A DNA stretch of 32,913 nt from Planctomycetota bacterium (GCA_026692705.1 JAPLOE010000169.1:1-32913); one strand, 5' to 3'; positions 16,386 to 25,700 are shown, counted from the stretch's first letter. Made by a program: numbers and translations. The notes: generated from the letters alone by a model not told the origin.

Positions 16386-16906
16386 CGCGGCAGCACCGTC
16401 AGGTATTCGCGCCAAGGGCCGACCTCGTCCCTGTACTGGAAAGCGAGCGTGCGCGAGATCTGCGCGAGGTGGTTCAAGTCGTGCACGACCCAGGTCGCGA
16501 GCAGTTGCTTCATCGTGACCGCGCCGAGCGCCGGATGCTTGCCGGGAAGCTGGAGCTGCTTGTCGTCGAGCGCGAGCCGCTGCAGCTCGCCGAGCCCTTG
16601 CATGCGCAGGTCCTCGAACTCGGCGAGCAGCTCCTCGAGCGACTTGCCGACGCTCTCGCGGAACTGCGCGAAGCGATCGAACGGCGGGAAGGGCTCACTA
16701 TCGCCGTTCGCAAGGATCCAGCGCACGCGCGGCAGCCAGTCGGCGCGCTCGCCATGCACTAGGTGCCCGACCACGTCGAACGCCGACCACGTCTCGCCGC
16801 CGCAGTTCGCCCGCGCCCACTCATCCGGCAGGCCCTCAAGGAGCTCCCGCAACGCCCCCGGCGTCCGCCACAGGATCTCCACCGATCGCTCGACGTCGTG
16901 CTTCAT
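16382..16906 (-). CDS. DinB-like four-helix-bundle protein
   Basis: The 174-residue protein fits the DinB/YfiT-like superfamily: an N-terminal helix (EILWRTPGALRELLEGLPDE), the WSAFDVVGHLVHGERADW segment with His48 or His51, and the C-terminal VVHDLNHLAQISR with His142 and His146. The three histidines form the family metal site. Members include thiol transferases and metal-dependent hydrolases; no substrate can be named. The start at 16906 is preferred over an earlier in-frame ATG because the homologous region begins there. It overlaps the GH43 lipoprotein gene by ATGA, an unexpected pairing. It is divergent from the anchored protein at 16954. Confidence 0.85.
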   Translation of the reverse strand: MKHDVERSVEILWRTPGALRELLEGLPDEWARANCGGETWSAFDVVGHLVHGERADWLPRVRWILANGDSEPFPPFDRFAQFRESVGKSLEELLAEFEDLRMQGLGELQRLALDDKQLQLPGKHPALGAVTMKQLLATWVVHDLNHLAQISRTLAFQYRDEVGPWREYLTVLPR

Positions 16907-16913
16907 CGCGGGG

Positions 16914-16919
16914 AGGGTA
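16914..16919 (-). promoter_or_regulatory. Candidate -10 element for the DinB-fold/GH43 operon
   Basis: The minus strand reads TACCCT, ending seven bases before the ATG at 16906. It sits within the 47-bp gap next to the divergent element at 16941. Confidence 0.3.
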
Positions 16920-16940
16920 GCGATCTCGCGCAAACGGTCG

Positions 16941-16946
16941 TAGCTT
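16941..16946 (+). promoter_or_regulatory. Candidate -10 element for the 16954 gene
   Basis: TAGCTT ends seven bases before the GTG at 16954, leaving no room for a Shine-Dalgarno. Confidence 0.35.
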
Positions 16947-16953
16947 CGGGCCC

Positions 16954-17562
16954 GTGGAACGGCGCACGAAACTCGGGGTGGCAATCACGGTGGGCGTGAT
17001 CGGCGTGATGGCAGTGTTCACGTGGAATCAGATCCGCGTCGACGAGCAGCGCTTCGATGCATACATGCGGAATGCGCCCTTCGATGACTCACCCTTGCGC
17101 TCGGATCCGGCGGACATGGCGTGGTTGTCGGAGCGCGACGTTTCCACCTTGGAGATCAACCCGGAGTTTCGCGCCGCGTCGACCTACTTGGAGTCGATCG
17201 TCGACTGCCGTCGCCCTGCGGCCGAACGACGAGCCTTCCATCACGAAGCAAGTGCCGACGTGAAGCTGAGAGCCGACGGCTCTTCCACACTTCGGATCGC
17301 TAGCGGGGACGGCTACTGGTTCCTCAACTTCGAGATTCAATTGAAGCCGAAACTCCAGCGCGGCGACGCCCTCACCGTGCGCTTCATGGAAACGTCATGC
17401 ACATCCTTCGAGGAAACCTCGGAGGTCCACGGCTGGGTCGCGCTGTCCGCGCCGCCGACGACGCTTGGGCAGACGATCCACTTCGAGTTCGAGACCAGCG
17501 TCTCACCCAATCGCTGCTATCGCGGAGAAGGCTCGGCCAAAGTCGAGCCCGCGACGAACTGA
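16954..17562 (+). CDS. Membrane-anchored protein of unknown function
   Basis: The 202-residue protein starts at GTG and has an N-terminal transmembrane anchor (about residues 7-24, LGVAITVGVIGVMAVFTW). The periplasmic part contains beta-type segments (DVKLRADGSSTLRIASGDGYWFLNFEI, then HFEFETSVSPNRC) and three cysteines. I do not recognise a family. It is divergent from the DinB-fold gene and converges on lysC with 13 bp between stops. The gene looks real by its codon pattern, its anchor and a -10 candidate seven bases upstream. Confidence 0.65.
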   Translation: MERRTKLGVAITVGVIGVMAVFTWNQIRVDEQRFDAYMRNAPFDDSPLRSDPADMAWLSERDVSTLEINPEFRAASTYLESIVDCRRPAAERRAFHHEASADVKLRADGSSTLRIASGDGYWFLNFEIQLKPKLQRGDALTVRFMETSCTSFEETSEVHGWVALSAPPTTLGQTIHFEFETSVSPNRCYRGEGSAKVEPATN

Positions 17563-17575
17563 ACCGCGCCCCCGC

Positions 17576-18931
17576 TCACTCGATAAACGCGCGGTGCAGG
17601 CGCTGCACCGCGAGCTGCGCCTGCTCGGCGCGCACCACGAGGCTCAGGTTGATCTCGCTGGCGCCGTGGCTGATCATCTCGACGTTGATGTCGCCGAGCG
17701 CGCCGAAGACGAGCGCGCCGAGGCCGGCCTTCGAGCTCAGCCGCTCGCCGAGCACTGCGACGATCGCGCGACCCTCGGCCACGTCGACCTGCGCGAAGCG
17801 CCGCAGCTCCCCCACGATCGGCGCGAGCACGACGCCGTGCTCCACCGTGAGCGACACCGACACTTCCGCCGTCGCGACGAGGTCGATCGACACGCCGTGG
17901 CGGCCAAAAACCTCGAACAAACGGGCCAGAAAACCCGACTGCGCGAGCATGCGCGAGCTGCGCACGGTGAGCACCGTGATCGGAGCGCGCGAGGCGAGCG
18001 CCGTCACCGCTCGGCCCGTCGACACCGGCTCCGACGTGATCGTCGTGAACGCGCCGTCGGGCCGCATCGTGTGGCGCACCGTCACCGGGATGCGTGCGTC
18101 GATCGCGGGCTGCACGGTTGCCGGATGCAGCACCTTCGCGCCGAAGGCCGCGAGCTCCGCTGCCTCCGCGAACGACAGGTGCGGGATCGGGCGCGCCGCG
18201 GGCACGACGCGCGGGTCGGCGGTGAGCACGCCCTCGACGTCGGTCCAGATCTGGATGTCGTCGACGCCGAGCGCTGCACCGAAGATCGCCGCGGAATAGT
18301 CGCTGCCGCCGCGGCCGAGCGTGGTCGTCGCGCCGTCCTCGGCCGCACCGATGTAGCCCTGCGTCACGACCACGTGGCCCGCGCGCACGAGCGGCTTGAG
18401 ACGCTCTTCCACGAGCACGGCAATCGCGTCGAAACGCGGCGCGGCCGTGCCGAACGTCGCGTCCGTGCGCAGCGCCTCGCGCGCGTCGAACAGCGTGACC
18501 GGCGTGCCGTCGGCTTCGAGATAGGCCGCGAATACCTGCGTCGAGAGGCGCTCGCCGAGGCTCGCGATCGCGTCCATCGAGCGCGGGCTCAGCTCGCGCA
18601 GCAGCCCGACGCCGCGCACCATCGATTCGAGCTCGACACGCAGCGCCGCCATGCCTTCGCGCGCGCGCTCGGACACTCCGTTCGGGCAGAGCTCCGCCAG
18701 CGTCGCCTCATGCCGCGCGAGCAGGGCCGCCACTTCCGTCAGCGCCGCATCGACCTCGCCCTTGCGCGCCGTCGCCGCCATGCGAAACAGCGCGTCCGTG
18801 CTCTTGCCCATGGCCGAAAGGACGACGAGCGGGCCGCGCTCGAGCGCACCCCGCACGACCCGCGCGACCTGCCGCATGCAGGTCGCATCGGCCACCGACG
18901 AACCACCGAACTTGAGCACCCGCGGAGTCAT
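17576..18931 (-). CDS. lysC: Aspartokinase
   Basis: The 451-residue protein is a monofunctional aspartokinase, phosphorylating aspartate in the first step toward lysine, threonine and methionine. The N-terminal VLKFGGSSV (5-13) is the ATP-site motif; TTLGRGGSDYSAA and WTDVEGVLTADPR are further signatures of the kinase domain. The C-terminus has two ACT domains (around LTVRSSRMLAQSGFLARLFE and AIVAVLGERLSSKAGLGALV), the usual feedback-inhibition site for lysine. Its length matches the lysine-sensitive class (E. coli LysC is about 449). The ATG at 18931 is directly before the conserved motif; an earlier in-frame start adds 24 residues without homology. TATCCT nine bases upstream is a candidate -10. 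Confidence 0.95.
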   Translation of the reverse strand: MTPRVLKFGGSSVADATCMRQVARVVRGALERGPLVVLSAMGKSTDALFRMAATARKGEVDAALTEVAALLARHEATLAELCPNGVSERAREGMAALRVELESMVRGVGLLRELSPRSMDAIASLGERLSTQVFAAYLEADGTPVTLFDAREALRTDATFGTAAPRFDAIAVLVEERLKPLVRAGHVVVTQGYIGAAEDGATTTLGRGGSDYSAAIFGAALGVDDIQIWTDVEGVLTADPRVVPAARPIPHLSFAEAAELAAFGAKVLHPATVQPAIDARIPVTVRHTMRPDGAFTTITSEPVSTGRAVTALASRAPITVLTVRSSRMLAQSGFLARLFEVFGRHGVSIDLVATAEVSVSLTVEHGVVLAPIVGELRRFAQVDVAEGRAIVAVLGERLSSKAGLGALVFGALGDINVEMISHGASEINLSLVVRAEQAQLAVQRLHRAFIE

Positions 18932-18940
18932 GGGCGCGAG

Positions 18941-18946
18941 AGGATA
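18941..18946 (-). promoter_or_regulatory. Candidate -10 element for lysC
   Basis: The minus strand reads TATCCT, ending nine bases before the lysC ATG; no Shine-Dalgarno is present in between. Confidence 0.35.
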
Positions 18947-18971
18947 GCGCGCCCCGCCGCCGCGTGCCGTC

Positions 18972-19358
18972 TCAGTCGGCGACGTCCACGTCGTCCCCGC
19001 CAATTTCGCTGTAGAAGCGCGCCAGGTCCGCAGAGGTCCACTCGTCCCAGCCGTGGCAGGTGCAGCGCTCGCCCTCGTGCAGCTGCACGTCGCAGGCGAT
19101 CGGCTTCTCCGTCGCCACCTGCCGCGCCAGCTGCCAGCGGTTGGCGAGGTCGCGCAGCTCCGCAGGCGTGATCGCCGGCCGCGAGCGCACGATCGTCGGG
19201 TAGCGCTTGCGCAGCTCCGTGAACGTCCACTGCGAGAAACCGTGGCAGAAGATCCCCTGCTCGCTCGCCGTCTCGCAGATCGAGTGCTCCTCGTCGCAGT
19301 GCTCGAGCAGCTTCGCCCGCAGTCGATCGATCAACTCCGCACGTGTCAGGGTCATCAT
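18972..19358 (-). CDS. Small Cys/His protein with a duplicated CHG[FW]xxWT motif
   Basis: The 128-residue soluble protein has two similar halves. The first has Cys21, Cys28 and C38-H-G-F-x2-W-T; the second has Cys89, Cys99 and C101-H-G-W-x2-W-T, each followed by a helix of the type LRKRYPTI or LARFYSEI. This suggests a duplicated metal-binding unit, perhaps zinc or iron, but I do not recognise the family. The start is fixed by a good Shine-Dalgarno (GGAAGGTG) six bases before two adjacent ATG codons. There is no signal peptide. The C-terminus is acidic (GGDDVDVAD). It lies 40 bp upstream of lysC on the same strand, with a separate promoter candidate for lysC in the gap. Confidence 0.75.
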   Translation of the reverse strand: MMTLTRAELIDRLRAKLLEHCDEEHSICETASEQGIFCHGFSQWTFTELRKRYPTIVRSRPAITPAELRDLANRWQLARQVATEKPIACDVQLHEGERCTCHGWDEWTSADLARFYSEIGGDDVDVAD

Positions 19359-19364
19359 GGTCGC

Positions 19365-19371
19365 ACCTTCC
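19365..19371 (-). promoter_or_regulatory. Ribosome-binding site deciding the start at 19358
   Basis: The minus strand reads GGAAGGTG just upstream (core GGAAGGT), six bases before the tandem ATG pair. It favours the short start over an in-frame extension that runs back to 19598. Confidence 0.55.
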
Positions 19372-19568
19372 GCCGGACGCACTTCGCGTCCACCTGATCC
19401 TCTGCCACCAAGGGTCCGGGAGCGACGTGTCGAATGGAGGTAGAGCCGCTCCTCCGGAGTGGGCACGGCGGCCTGCGCACTTTTCGCTCGCCCGCGCCCG
19501 GCCGGTCGCCCGCTCGCCCCGCCCGCCGCGATCTGCGCTCCAGCGGTAGCCGACCCGCGCGGCATCAC

Positions 19569-19574
19569 TAGGAT
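19569..19574 (+). promoter_or_regulatory. Candidate -10 element for the 19581 lipoprotein
   Basis: TAGGAT ends six bases before the ATG at 19581, consistent with a leaderless mRNA. Confidence 0.35.
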
Positions 19575-19580
19575 TCCCGC

Positions 19581-20702
19581 ATGCGCCCCACGTGGCATTT
19601 GGCCGTTGGATTGCTCCTGTGCGCCGCGTGCGACCGTGCGTCCGAGCGCGCGGACCCACCGACCTCCGCGCGCTCACAAAGCATCGCGCTGCAAGCCGTG
19701 CTCACCGATCTCGCGAGCCAGCCGCTCCCCTCGTGCGACGTGAACTACTCCTGCTTCGCGAGGAAGAGCGGGGAGGGCGGCGCGCTCCAGCATGTTGGAA
19801 CGACCCGCACGGATGCGCGCGCGCACGTGCAGATCGAGATCCCCGCAGAATTCGTGGGGCTTGCGGTGCAGGTGGGATTCACCGTCGCGCGGGGCGAGGC
19901 TTCGCTTCGTTGCCTGCGGTCGATCTCCCTGATCGAAGGTGAGTGCTTCGTCGACCTTGGGCGGCTGAGACTCGCGGACGAGCGGGAGCCGCGCATGCCG
20001 CAGGCCGAGGAACTCCACGACGACGCTCTCGAGCGGCGCGCCAGGGATGCCGTCGAGACTTGGCTGGGGAGGTCGCAGTCGGAGCTCGAGGAGCTGCTTC
20101 CGGTCGTTCGCGAGATCAGCAGGCGCGGAGGTGCTCGTTGGGTCGGGGTACTCACGGGGCTGATGGACGAACTTCGCGAGCGACGGGACGACGACGAGCT
20201 GGCGGCTCCCGACTTCGGGCAACTGGAATTGCTGTTGCTGCTGGCGCGGGGAGAGGCGAAAGGTGGCCCTCCTCTCGCGCGAGTGCTTGTCCATCCGGAC
20301 GACCGCGACGGCAAGCCGCGCGAGTCCTTCGCCATGCTGGAGTTCGAGGTGGCCAACCAGCATTCAGAAGTGCCCTTGGCGTTCCAACCGGGCGTGAATC
20401 AGGCCTGCGTCGTCGTCCACGACTCCGCCGGTCGCCCGGTACCCCGCAAGCGTGCGGACACCATCACGGACGGGGGAATGTGGGAGACCCGTCCCGTGGA
20501 TCGCGGTGACACCACCCGGTTCAAGGGCCTGTTCGACTGGTGGCCGGCCTTCGTGGAGCCGCAATACGAGCTCGGCGAAGGCGACTGGACGGTCCGGGTG
20601 CTCTACGCTCCGTTCCACTTCATCGTGGGACGACCGCTCGTCGAGGCGTGGCCCATCCTTGAGTCGGATCCCTTCGTCGTGCGCATTCGCAAGAACGAGT
20701 GA
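19581..20702 (+). CDS. Lipoprotein of unknown function, tandem paralogue A
   Basis: The 373-residue protein has a lipoprotein signal peptide with lipobox CAAC (Cys17). It has a beta-rich N-terminal region to about residue 135, a helical middle starting at LHDDALERRARDAVETWL, and a C-terminal beta region with ARVLVHPDDRDGKPRESF, GDTTRFKG and the end SDPFVVRIRKNE. The same layout and several motifs recur in the next gene, so the two arose by duplication. I recognise no family. The C-terminal part may be an Ig-like binding fold. It would be anchored in the envelope. It is preceded by a TAGGAT element and no Shine-Dalgarno. Confidence 0.75.
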   Translation: MRPTWHLAVGLLLCAACDRASERADPPTSARSQSIALQAVLTDLASQPLPSCDVNYSCFARKSGEGGALQHVGTTRTDARAHVQIEIPAEFVGLAVQVGFTVARGEASLRCLRSISLIEGECFVDLGRLRLADEREPRMPQAEELHDDALERRARDAVETWLGRSQSELEELLPVVREISRRGGARWVGVLTGLMDELRERRDDDELAAPDFGQLELLLLLARGEAKGGPPLARVLVHPDDRDGKPRESFAMLEFEVANQHSEVPLAFQPGVNQACVVVHDSAGRPVPRKRADTITDGGMWETRPVDRGDTTRFKGLFDWWPAFVEPQYELGEGDWTVRVLYAPFHFIVGRPLVEAWPILESDPFVVRIRKNE

Positions 20703-20748
20703 GAGCCCGAACCAAGTCTGGCGACGTAGTCCTCCCCGGGCACGGCGC

Positions 20749-20754
20749 TAGAGT
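20749..20754 (+). promoter_or_regulatory. Candidate -10 element for the 20762 lipoprotein
   Basis: TAGAGT ends seven bases before the ATG at 20762. It suggests the second paralogue has its own promoter. Confidence 0.33.
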
Positions 20755-20761
20755 TTTCCGC

Positions 20762-21895
20762 ATGCGCGCACTCTGCTGTCTCGCGATCGGCTTTTTCCTC
20801 CTCGGCTCGTGCGGGAAGGAACCGAGCGGGGAAGCGGCGACGATGAGCGCAGTCCGATCCGCTCCCACCGGCATCTCGATCACGGCGCGGCTGCTCGACG
20901 AACGCGCCGAGATCCTTGCGGAACGCGATGTCGCCGTCTTCGTCGGCGCGACCGGCCTCGTCGTTCCGCCGCCGGCGCCGTTCTCCGGTCGACTTCGCTC
21001 GGACGCGCAGGGTCGCGTGCAAATCGTCGCTCCGAAGTCCATGGCCGGACGCAGGCTGCAGCTCGTCCTGACGCTCGAGGGCGACCCCGAACGTCGTTGC
21101 TGGACCGGCAGCGTGCTCACGAACTATTCCGCGACCGAGCTCTCCATCCACGACGTGACGCTCCGGCCTCCCGTGCTGCAACCTGCGCCGCCCGCGATTC
21201 GCGCACTCGACGATGACGCGCTCGAGAAGCGGTTGCGCCAGTCCCTGGCGAAGTCGAAGGAGGGCGATATCGAGTCTCCGCTGGAATGGGAGTTCCACGA
21301 AGCCGGGCTGCGCGGCGGCGAGCGCTGGCTGAAGTTCCTCGAAACCGCGCTGGAGGACATCAGAAACCGTGAGGGCAGAGTCGGCCACGAGATGCCTTGT
21401 GACGAAGGCGCTTGGAGCTCGCTGCTTCCGGCGCTGCGCCTCGCGCAGGGCCGACCGCTGATCGCCAAGGTGATCGTGCATCCCGAGGACTGCGATGGGC
21501 AACCGCGCAACGTCCTTCAGCGCGTCCGCTACGAGGTGATGAACCTCGACGAGACGGAGTGGATCATGCCCAAGGACGATCCTCTCTCGGTGCTCTTCGA
21601 GGTCACTCAGCTCGATGGAACGCCGGCCGAGCGACGGGCTTGGCCGGAGACCTGGTGGACGGGTAGCCACGTCAGCTCCTTGAATCGGGTCGCTCCAGGC
21701 ACCACCACGCGTCGCTTCCCCATGGACGAGTGGTGGGAGGCGGACCTCTCCGAGCAGTACGTCCTCACTCCGGGCGATTGGCTGGTCCGACTCCGCGTTG
21801 CCGCCGACGGGTCGATCTGGGGAGGCTCCACCCTCGCGACCTGCCTCGTGTTCGATTCCGACCCCTTCGTCGTGCGGATCCACAGGGAGCAGTGA
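20762..21895 (+). CDS. Lipoprotein of unknown function, tandem paralogue B
   Basis: The 377-residue protein has a lipoprotein signal with lipobox LGSC (Cys17). It parallels the preceding gene: RALDDDALEKRLRQSLAKSK in the middle, AKVIVHPEDCDGQPRNVL, TTTRRFPMDEWW and the end SDPFVVRIHREQ. Identity is low outside these motifs, so the duplication is old. The frame is open from 20699, but the ATG at 20762 gives the signal peptide and lies seven bases after a TAGAGT hexamer. Function is unknown; an envelope location is likely. Confidence 0.75.
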   Translation: MRALCCLAIGFFLLGSCGKEPSGEAATMSAVRSAPTGISITARLLDERAEILAERDVAVFVGATGLVVPPPAPFSGRLRSDAQGRVQIVAPKSMAGRRLQLVLTLEGDPERRCWTGSVLTNYSATELSIHDVTLRPPVLQPAPPAIRALDDDALEKRLRQSLAKSKEGDIESPLEWEFHEAGLRGGERWLKFLETALEDIRNREGRVGHEMPCDEGAWSSLLPALRLAQGRPLIAKVIVHPEDCDGQPRNVLQRVRYEVMNLDETEWIMPKDDPLSVLFEVTQLDGTPAERRAWPETWWTGSHVSSLNRVAPGTTTRRFPMDEWWEADLSEQYVLTPGDWLVRLRVAADGSIWGGSTLATCLVFDSDPFVVRIHREQ

Positions 21896-21926
21896 GGCCG
21901 AGGCTTGCGGGAGCGTGAGCGGGCGC

Positions 21927-21932
21927 TACACT
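21927..21932 (+). promoter_or_regulatory. Candidate promoter for the ArsR/AHSA1 operon
   Basis: TACACT ends seven bases before the ATG at 21940, with TTGCGG at 21905-21910 as a -35 at 16-bp spacing. An inverted TAGC/GCTA pair around the ATG (21933-21946) could be an operator for the ArsR protein itself. Confidence 0.4.
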
Positions 21933-21939
21933 TAGCTAC

Positions 21940-22305
21940 ATGGCTAACCGTAAGGAGGCGGCGGCGAGGCTGGACGGCGTGTTCGCGGCGCTCGGGGATC
22001 CGACGCGGCGGGCGGTGCTGGAGCGGCTGGCGCGCGGGGCGGCGAGCGGGAGCGAGCTCGCGCAACCGTTCGACATGGCGCTGCCGTCCTTCGTCAAGCA
22101 CCTCGGCGTGCTCGAGGATTGCGGGCTCGTCCGCAGCCACAAGGAAGGCCGTGTCCGCACCTGCGAGCTCGCACCGCGCGCGCTCGCGCTGGCGCAAGGC
22201 TGGCTCGAAACGCAACGCACGCTCTGGGAAGCGCGCAGCGACGCCATGGCCAGCTTCGCCGAAGAACTCCACCGAAAGGAAACCCGTGCAACGCGCCAAC
22301 CCTGA
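21940..22305 (+). CDS. ArsR-family winged-helix transcriptional regulator
   Basis: The 121-residue protein is a typical ArsR-type repressor: FAALGDPTRRAVLERLARG (about 14-32), the recognition-helix region MALPSFVKHLGVLEDCGLV, and the wing SHKEGRVRTCELA. There is no obvious metal-binding Cys pair, which fits the subgroup paired with AHSA1 proteins. It overlaps the next gene by about 20 bp, so the two are co-transcribed and the regulator probably controls this operon. The start ATG is seven bases after a -10-like hexamer. Confidence 0.92.
   Translation: MANRKEAAARLDGVFAALGDPTRRAVLERLARGAASGSELAQPFDMALPSFVKHLGVLEDCGLVRSHKEGRVRTCELAPRALALAQGWLETQRTLWEARSDAMASFAEELHRKETRATRQP
22275..22280 (+). 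promoter_or_regulatory. Ribosome-binding site deciding the GTG start at 22286
   Basis: AAAGGA lies five bases before the GTG at 22286, inside the end of the ArsR gene. It supports GTG as the true start in a frame that has no suitable ATG. Confidence 0.5.
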
Positions 22306-22771
22306 ACCCGCTCACCCCGACGACCTCGTGATCTCGCGCCTCGTGAAGGCGCCGCGACGCACCGTGTGGCGCGTTTGGACCGAGCCGAAACTGCTCGTGG
22401 AGTGGTTCTGCCCCAAGCCGTGGACGACGGAGCTCAAGGCCTTCGACCTGCGGCCGGGCGGCGGCTTCCACACGTTGATGCGCGGCCCCGACGGCGGCGA
22501 GAGCGACAACCCCGGCTGTTTCCTCGAGATCGTGCAGCTCGAGAAGCTCGTCTTCACGTCGCAGCTCGGCGCCGGCTGGCGGCCGCAGGCCTCGTGGCTG
22601 CCGATGACGGCCGAGATCTCGCTCGCCGACGAAGGTGAGCACACGCGCTACGTGGCGCGCGTGATGCACCCCGACCGCGCGACGCGCGACCAGCACGAGA
22701 AGCTCGGCTTCTTCGACGGCTGGAACACGTGCATCACGCAGCTCGAGGAGTTCGCGCGCACGCTGCGTTGA
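22286..22771 (+). CDS. AHSA1/SRPBCC-domain protein
   Basis: The 161-residue protein belongs to the SRPBCC superfamily (AHSA1 branch): VISRLVKAPRRTVWRVWTEP near residue 14, LVEWFCPKPWTTE, GGGFHTLMRGPDG and the C-terminal helix GFFDGWNTCITQLEEFARTL. Such proteins have a hydrophobic ligand cavity and are commonly encoded right after an ArsR-type repressor, as here. The ligand is unknown. It starts at GTG with an AAAGGA ribosome-binding site and overlaps the regulator gene. It converges on the GH2 gene with 7 bp between stops. Confidence 0.88.
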   Translation: MQRANPEPAHPDDLVISRLVKAPRRTVWRVWTEPKLLVEWFCPKPWTTELKAFDLRPGGGFHTLMRGPDGGESDNPGCFLEIVQLEKLVFTSQLGAGWRPQASWLPMTAEISLADEGEHTRYVARVMHPDRATRDQHEKLGFFDGWNTCITQLEEFARTLR

Positions 22772-22778
22772 ACGCGGC

Positions 22779-25700
22779 TCAGTGCACGAGGTCGCCGGTG
22801 GCGTCCGCGGGTCCGGTCGTGATGTAGACCGGCTTGTAGACGCCGCCGGAACCGACGTGGTCGACCACGCGCAGGACAAGCGAGTGCCGCTCGCCCGGTC
22901 GCGCGCGACCGGTGAGGTCGGTGGTCGTGCGCACGAGCCAGACGGTCTCGTTCGTCTCCGGGTTGCCGTGGCGCGCGAGCTCGCGGCCGTCGAGGTAGAC
23001 GCGGTAGGAATCGTCGACGCCTTCGCACACGAGCGTGATGGCGTCGTCCTTCCAGTGCGCAGGCAGTTCGAACGTCGTCCGGTACCAGGCGACGCCGTCA
23101 CGGTGCTCGAAACCCGCGTTTTCCCAGTGTTTTCCAGCCTCGATCGGTGCCCAGTCCGCACCGGCGTGCTCACCGCCGTCCATCCAGCCGTCGCCCGCGC
23201 CGCGGTCGGTCGGGTCGAAGGCGATCTGCCACTGCACGAGATCGAGCGGAGCGGCGGAGAGCGCACGCTCGAGCCGCGTTGCAAGCTCCGGCGGAACGCT
23301 CGCGCGCGGATCCGGCCCCTCGGCGAGGTGCTCGAGCAGGCGACCGAACACGTACTGCCCCGCTGGAGTCGAACGCTCGAGCACCGTCGCGCCAAGCCGC
23401 CCCGCGCCGTAGCGCGTCGTGAACGCGAACAGCCACGGGTTGACGTGCGCGATGTCGTGCGTGTCCCAGAAACCGAGCAGCGGATCGACATGGTCGAGCC
23501 ACGCGTCGCCGTGCAGCACCGTGCCGTTCTCGAGGTCGAAGCTGGAGAGTTCGATCAGGAAGTCCTGCGGAAGCTTGTCGTTGAGCGCGTGCGGCGGCGC
23601 GAAGGGCGCGCCCTTGAGGAACCAGATCGAGTCCGTGCGCAGGCTGCCCTTGCGGTCGCCCGCGACGAGCAACGCGCGCCCGCCTTGCTTCACGAACTCG
23701 AGCGTCGCCGCATCGAGCTTCTCGACCACGCGGACGTCGCGCCGCACGTCCGTCTCGAGGGCCGGCAGTCGCCACAGGCTCCAGGAGTTGCCGACCGGAT
23801 GGGTTCCCTTCAGCTCGGCCAGCACCTGCAGCGCTTGCGGTCTTTCGACGTCGGGCAGGTCGAGCGGCACACCGAACCTCGACGACACCGCGCCCGGCTC
23901 CAGTTGCACCGCGAACTCGCGCTCGACCTGCAGGTCCGGAATGCGCACGACGAGCGTGCCTTCGAGCAGGCCGAGCCCGGAATGCGAGACACGCAGGCCA
24001 AGCGACTGAGGGCCCGCGACGAGTGCACGCGAATCCCGGACGATCCCCGGCTCGAGCGCGATCAGCGTGTCGCGGTGCCAGCTCCACTGCTCAGGTGCCC
24101 ACTTGAGCTCGTCGAAGTCATCGAAGAAGCCCATGCGCGCCTTGGTGAAGTCGCGCACGACCGAGAGCGTGTAGCCCGCTTCCGGAGCGCTGATGCGCAG
24201 CCGTTCGATCTGGTACTTGCGGTTGCGCAGCGCGAAATCGAGCGAGATCGGTCGCAGCGACGCGCGTGTCTCGGCGCCGAACAGGCGCTCGAGGCGTTCC
24301 TCGAAGGCGCGCTGCGGCGCCAGTCCCCAGGGCTGCCACCACAAGGGTTCGGTCCCGTGCAGCTTGTCCCAGCGCGCAAGGTCCATCCACGTGTCGGCGG
24401 CGATGCATTCGCCGAGCACGAGCGGCTTGGGCCTGCGCGCGGCGATGTGCTCGCGCATCTGCCTGAGCTTGCTCGGCCACCACGAGTTGTTGCCGTAGGG
24501 ATGGTCGTCGTAGAAGTCGTGCACGCGGTGCCACTCGATCCACGCGCTGTCGTCGACGACGAGCGTCTGCGGCACGAGCTGCTTGCAACGGTCGTAGAGC
24601 GCCTGGATCACCGAGAGCTCCGCCGAGTGGCCGGTCTCGCAGGTCAGGCTGCGCAGCGCGACCGAGACGTGACTGCGGTCGTAGCGATGGAACTCGTCGT
24701 ACTCGCGGCGCAGTTCCTCGAGGTGCTCGCCGGTCAGCGTCGGATGCCACGTCGGGTATTCCTGCCACAGGAGCAGCCCGATCTCGTCGCACAGCTCGTA
24801 CACGCACTCCGGCGGAACCCACAGGCAGGCCTTCAGCATGTTGCAGCCGAGCGACTTGATGGCCTCGAGCTGCGTGCGCCAGTACTGGCGCTCCTCCGGC
24901 GGCGCGAAGTGCGGCGGCGAGTAGCCCCAATGCAGCATGCCGCGCAGTTGCAGCGGCCGGCCGTTGAGCGTGATGCGCGTGCCCTCGGCGCGCAGGTCGC
25001 GGAAGCCGACGCGCTTCTCGAGCCGCTCGAGCGTGCGCTCGCCGCTGCGCAACTCGAACGCGACGGTGTAGAGCTCCGGCCGCTCCGGATCCCAGCGCCG
25101 CACGTCGTCGCGCACTTCAAGTTCCCCCACCGCCTTCCAACGGCCCTCGTGCACCACCATGGTGCCGATCTCGCTCGTGGCGAGCTCCTGCGCGCCGTCG
25201 AGCAACGTGACCTTGAGTCGGAGCGGCTCATCAACGCTCACTCCGCGCACGGGCACCTCGAGGCGCACGCGCGGGTGCTCCCCGACTGCATCCCCGAACA
25301 CGAACACCTGGTCGCGCTCGATCACCGGCCCGTGGTCCGCGCACAGCTCGACCGAACGCCACAGGCCGCCGAAATGCGGCTGGATCACCGGCAGGAAACC
25401 CTGCGTGTTGTGCCCGACCTTCTCGTCGACACGCACCTCGAGCAGCGCGCTTCCGTCGGCGAGCGCGCGCGTGACATCGACCGACCACGGCGTCCACGCG
25501 CCGAGGTGGCTGCCGACTTCGACGCCATCGGCGAACACGCGCGCGTGCGTCGACGCGCCGTGGAAGAGCACGCGCACGGCCTGCGCCTCGCCGGAACTCG
25601 CGAGCGCGATCCGGTACCACGCGACACCGTCGAACTTCTCCCCGAGCGCGTCCTCGAACGTCCCCGGCACCTTGACCTTGCGCCAGCCCTCGGTCGGCCG

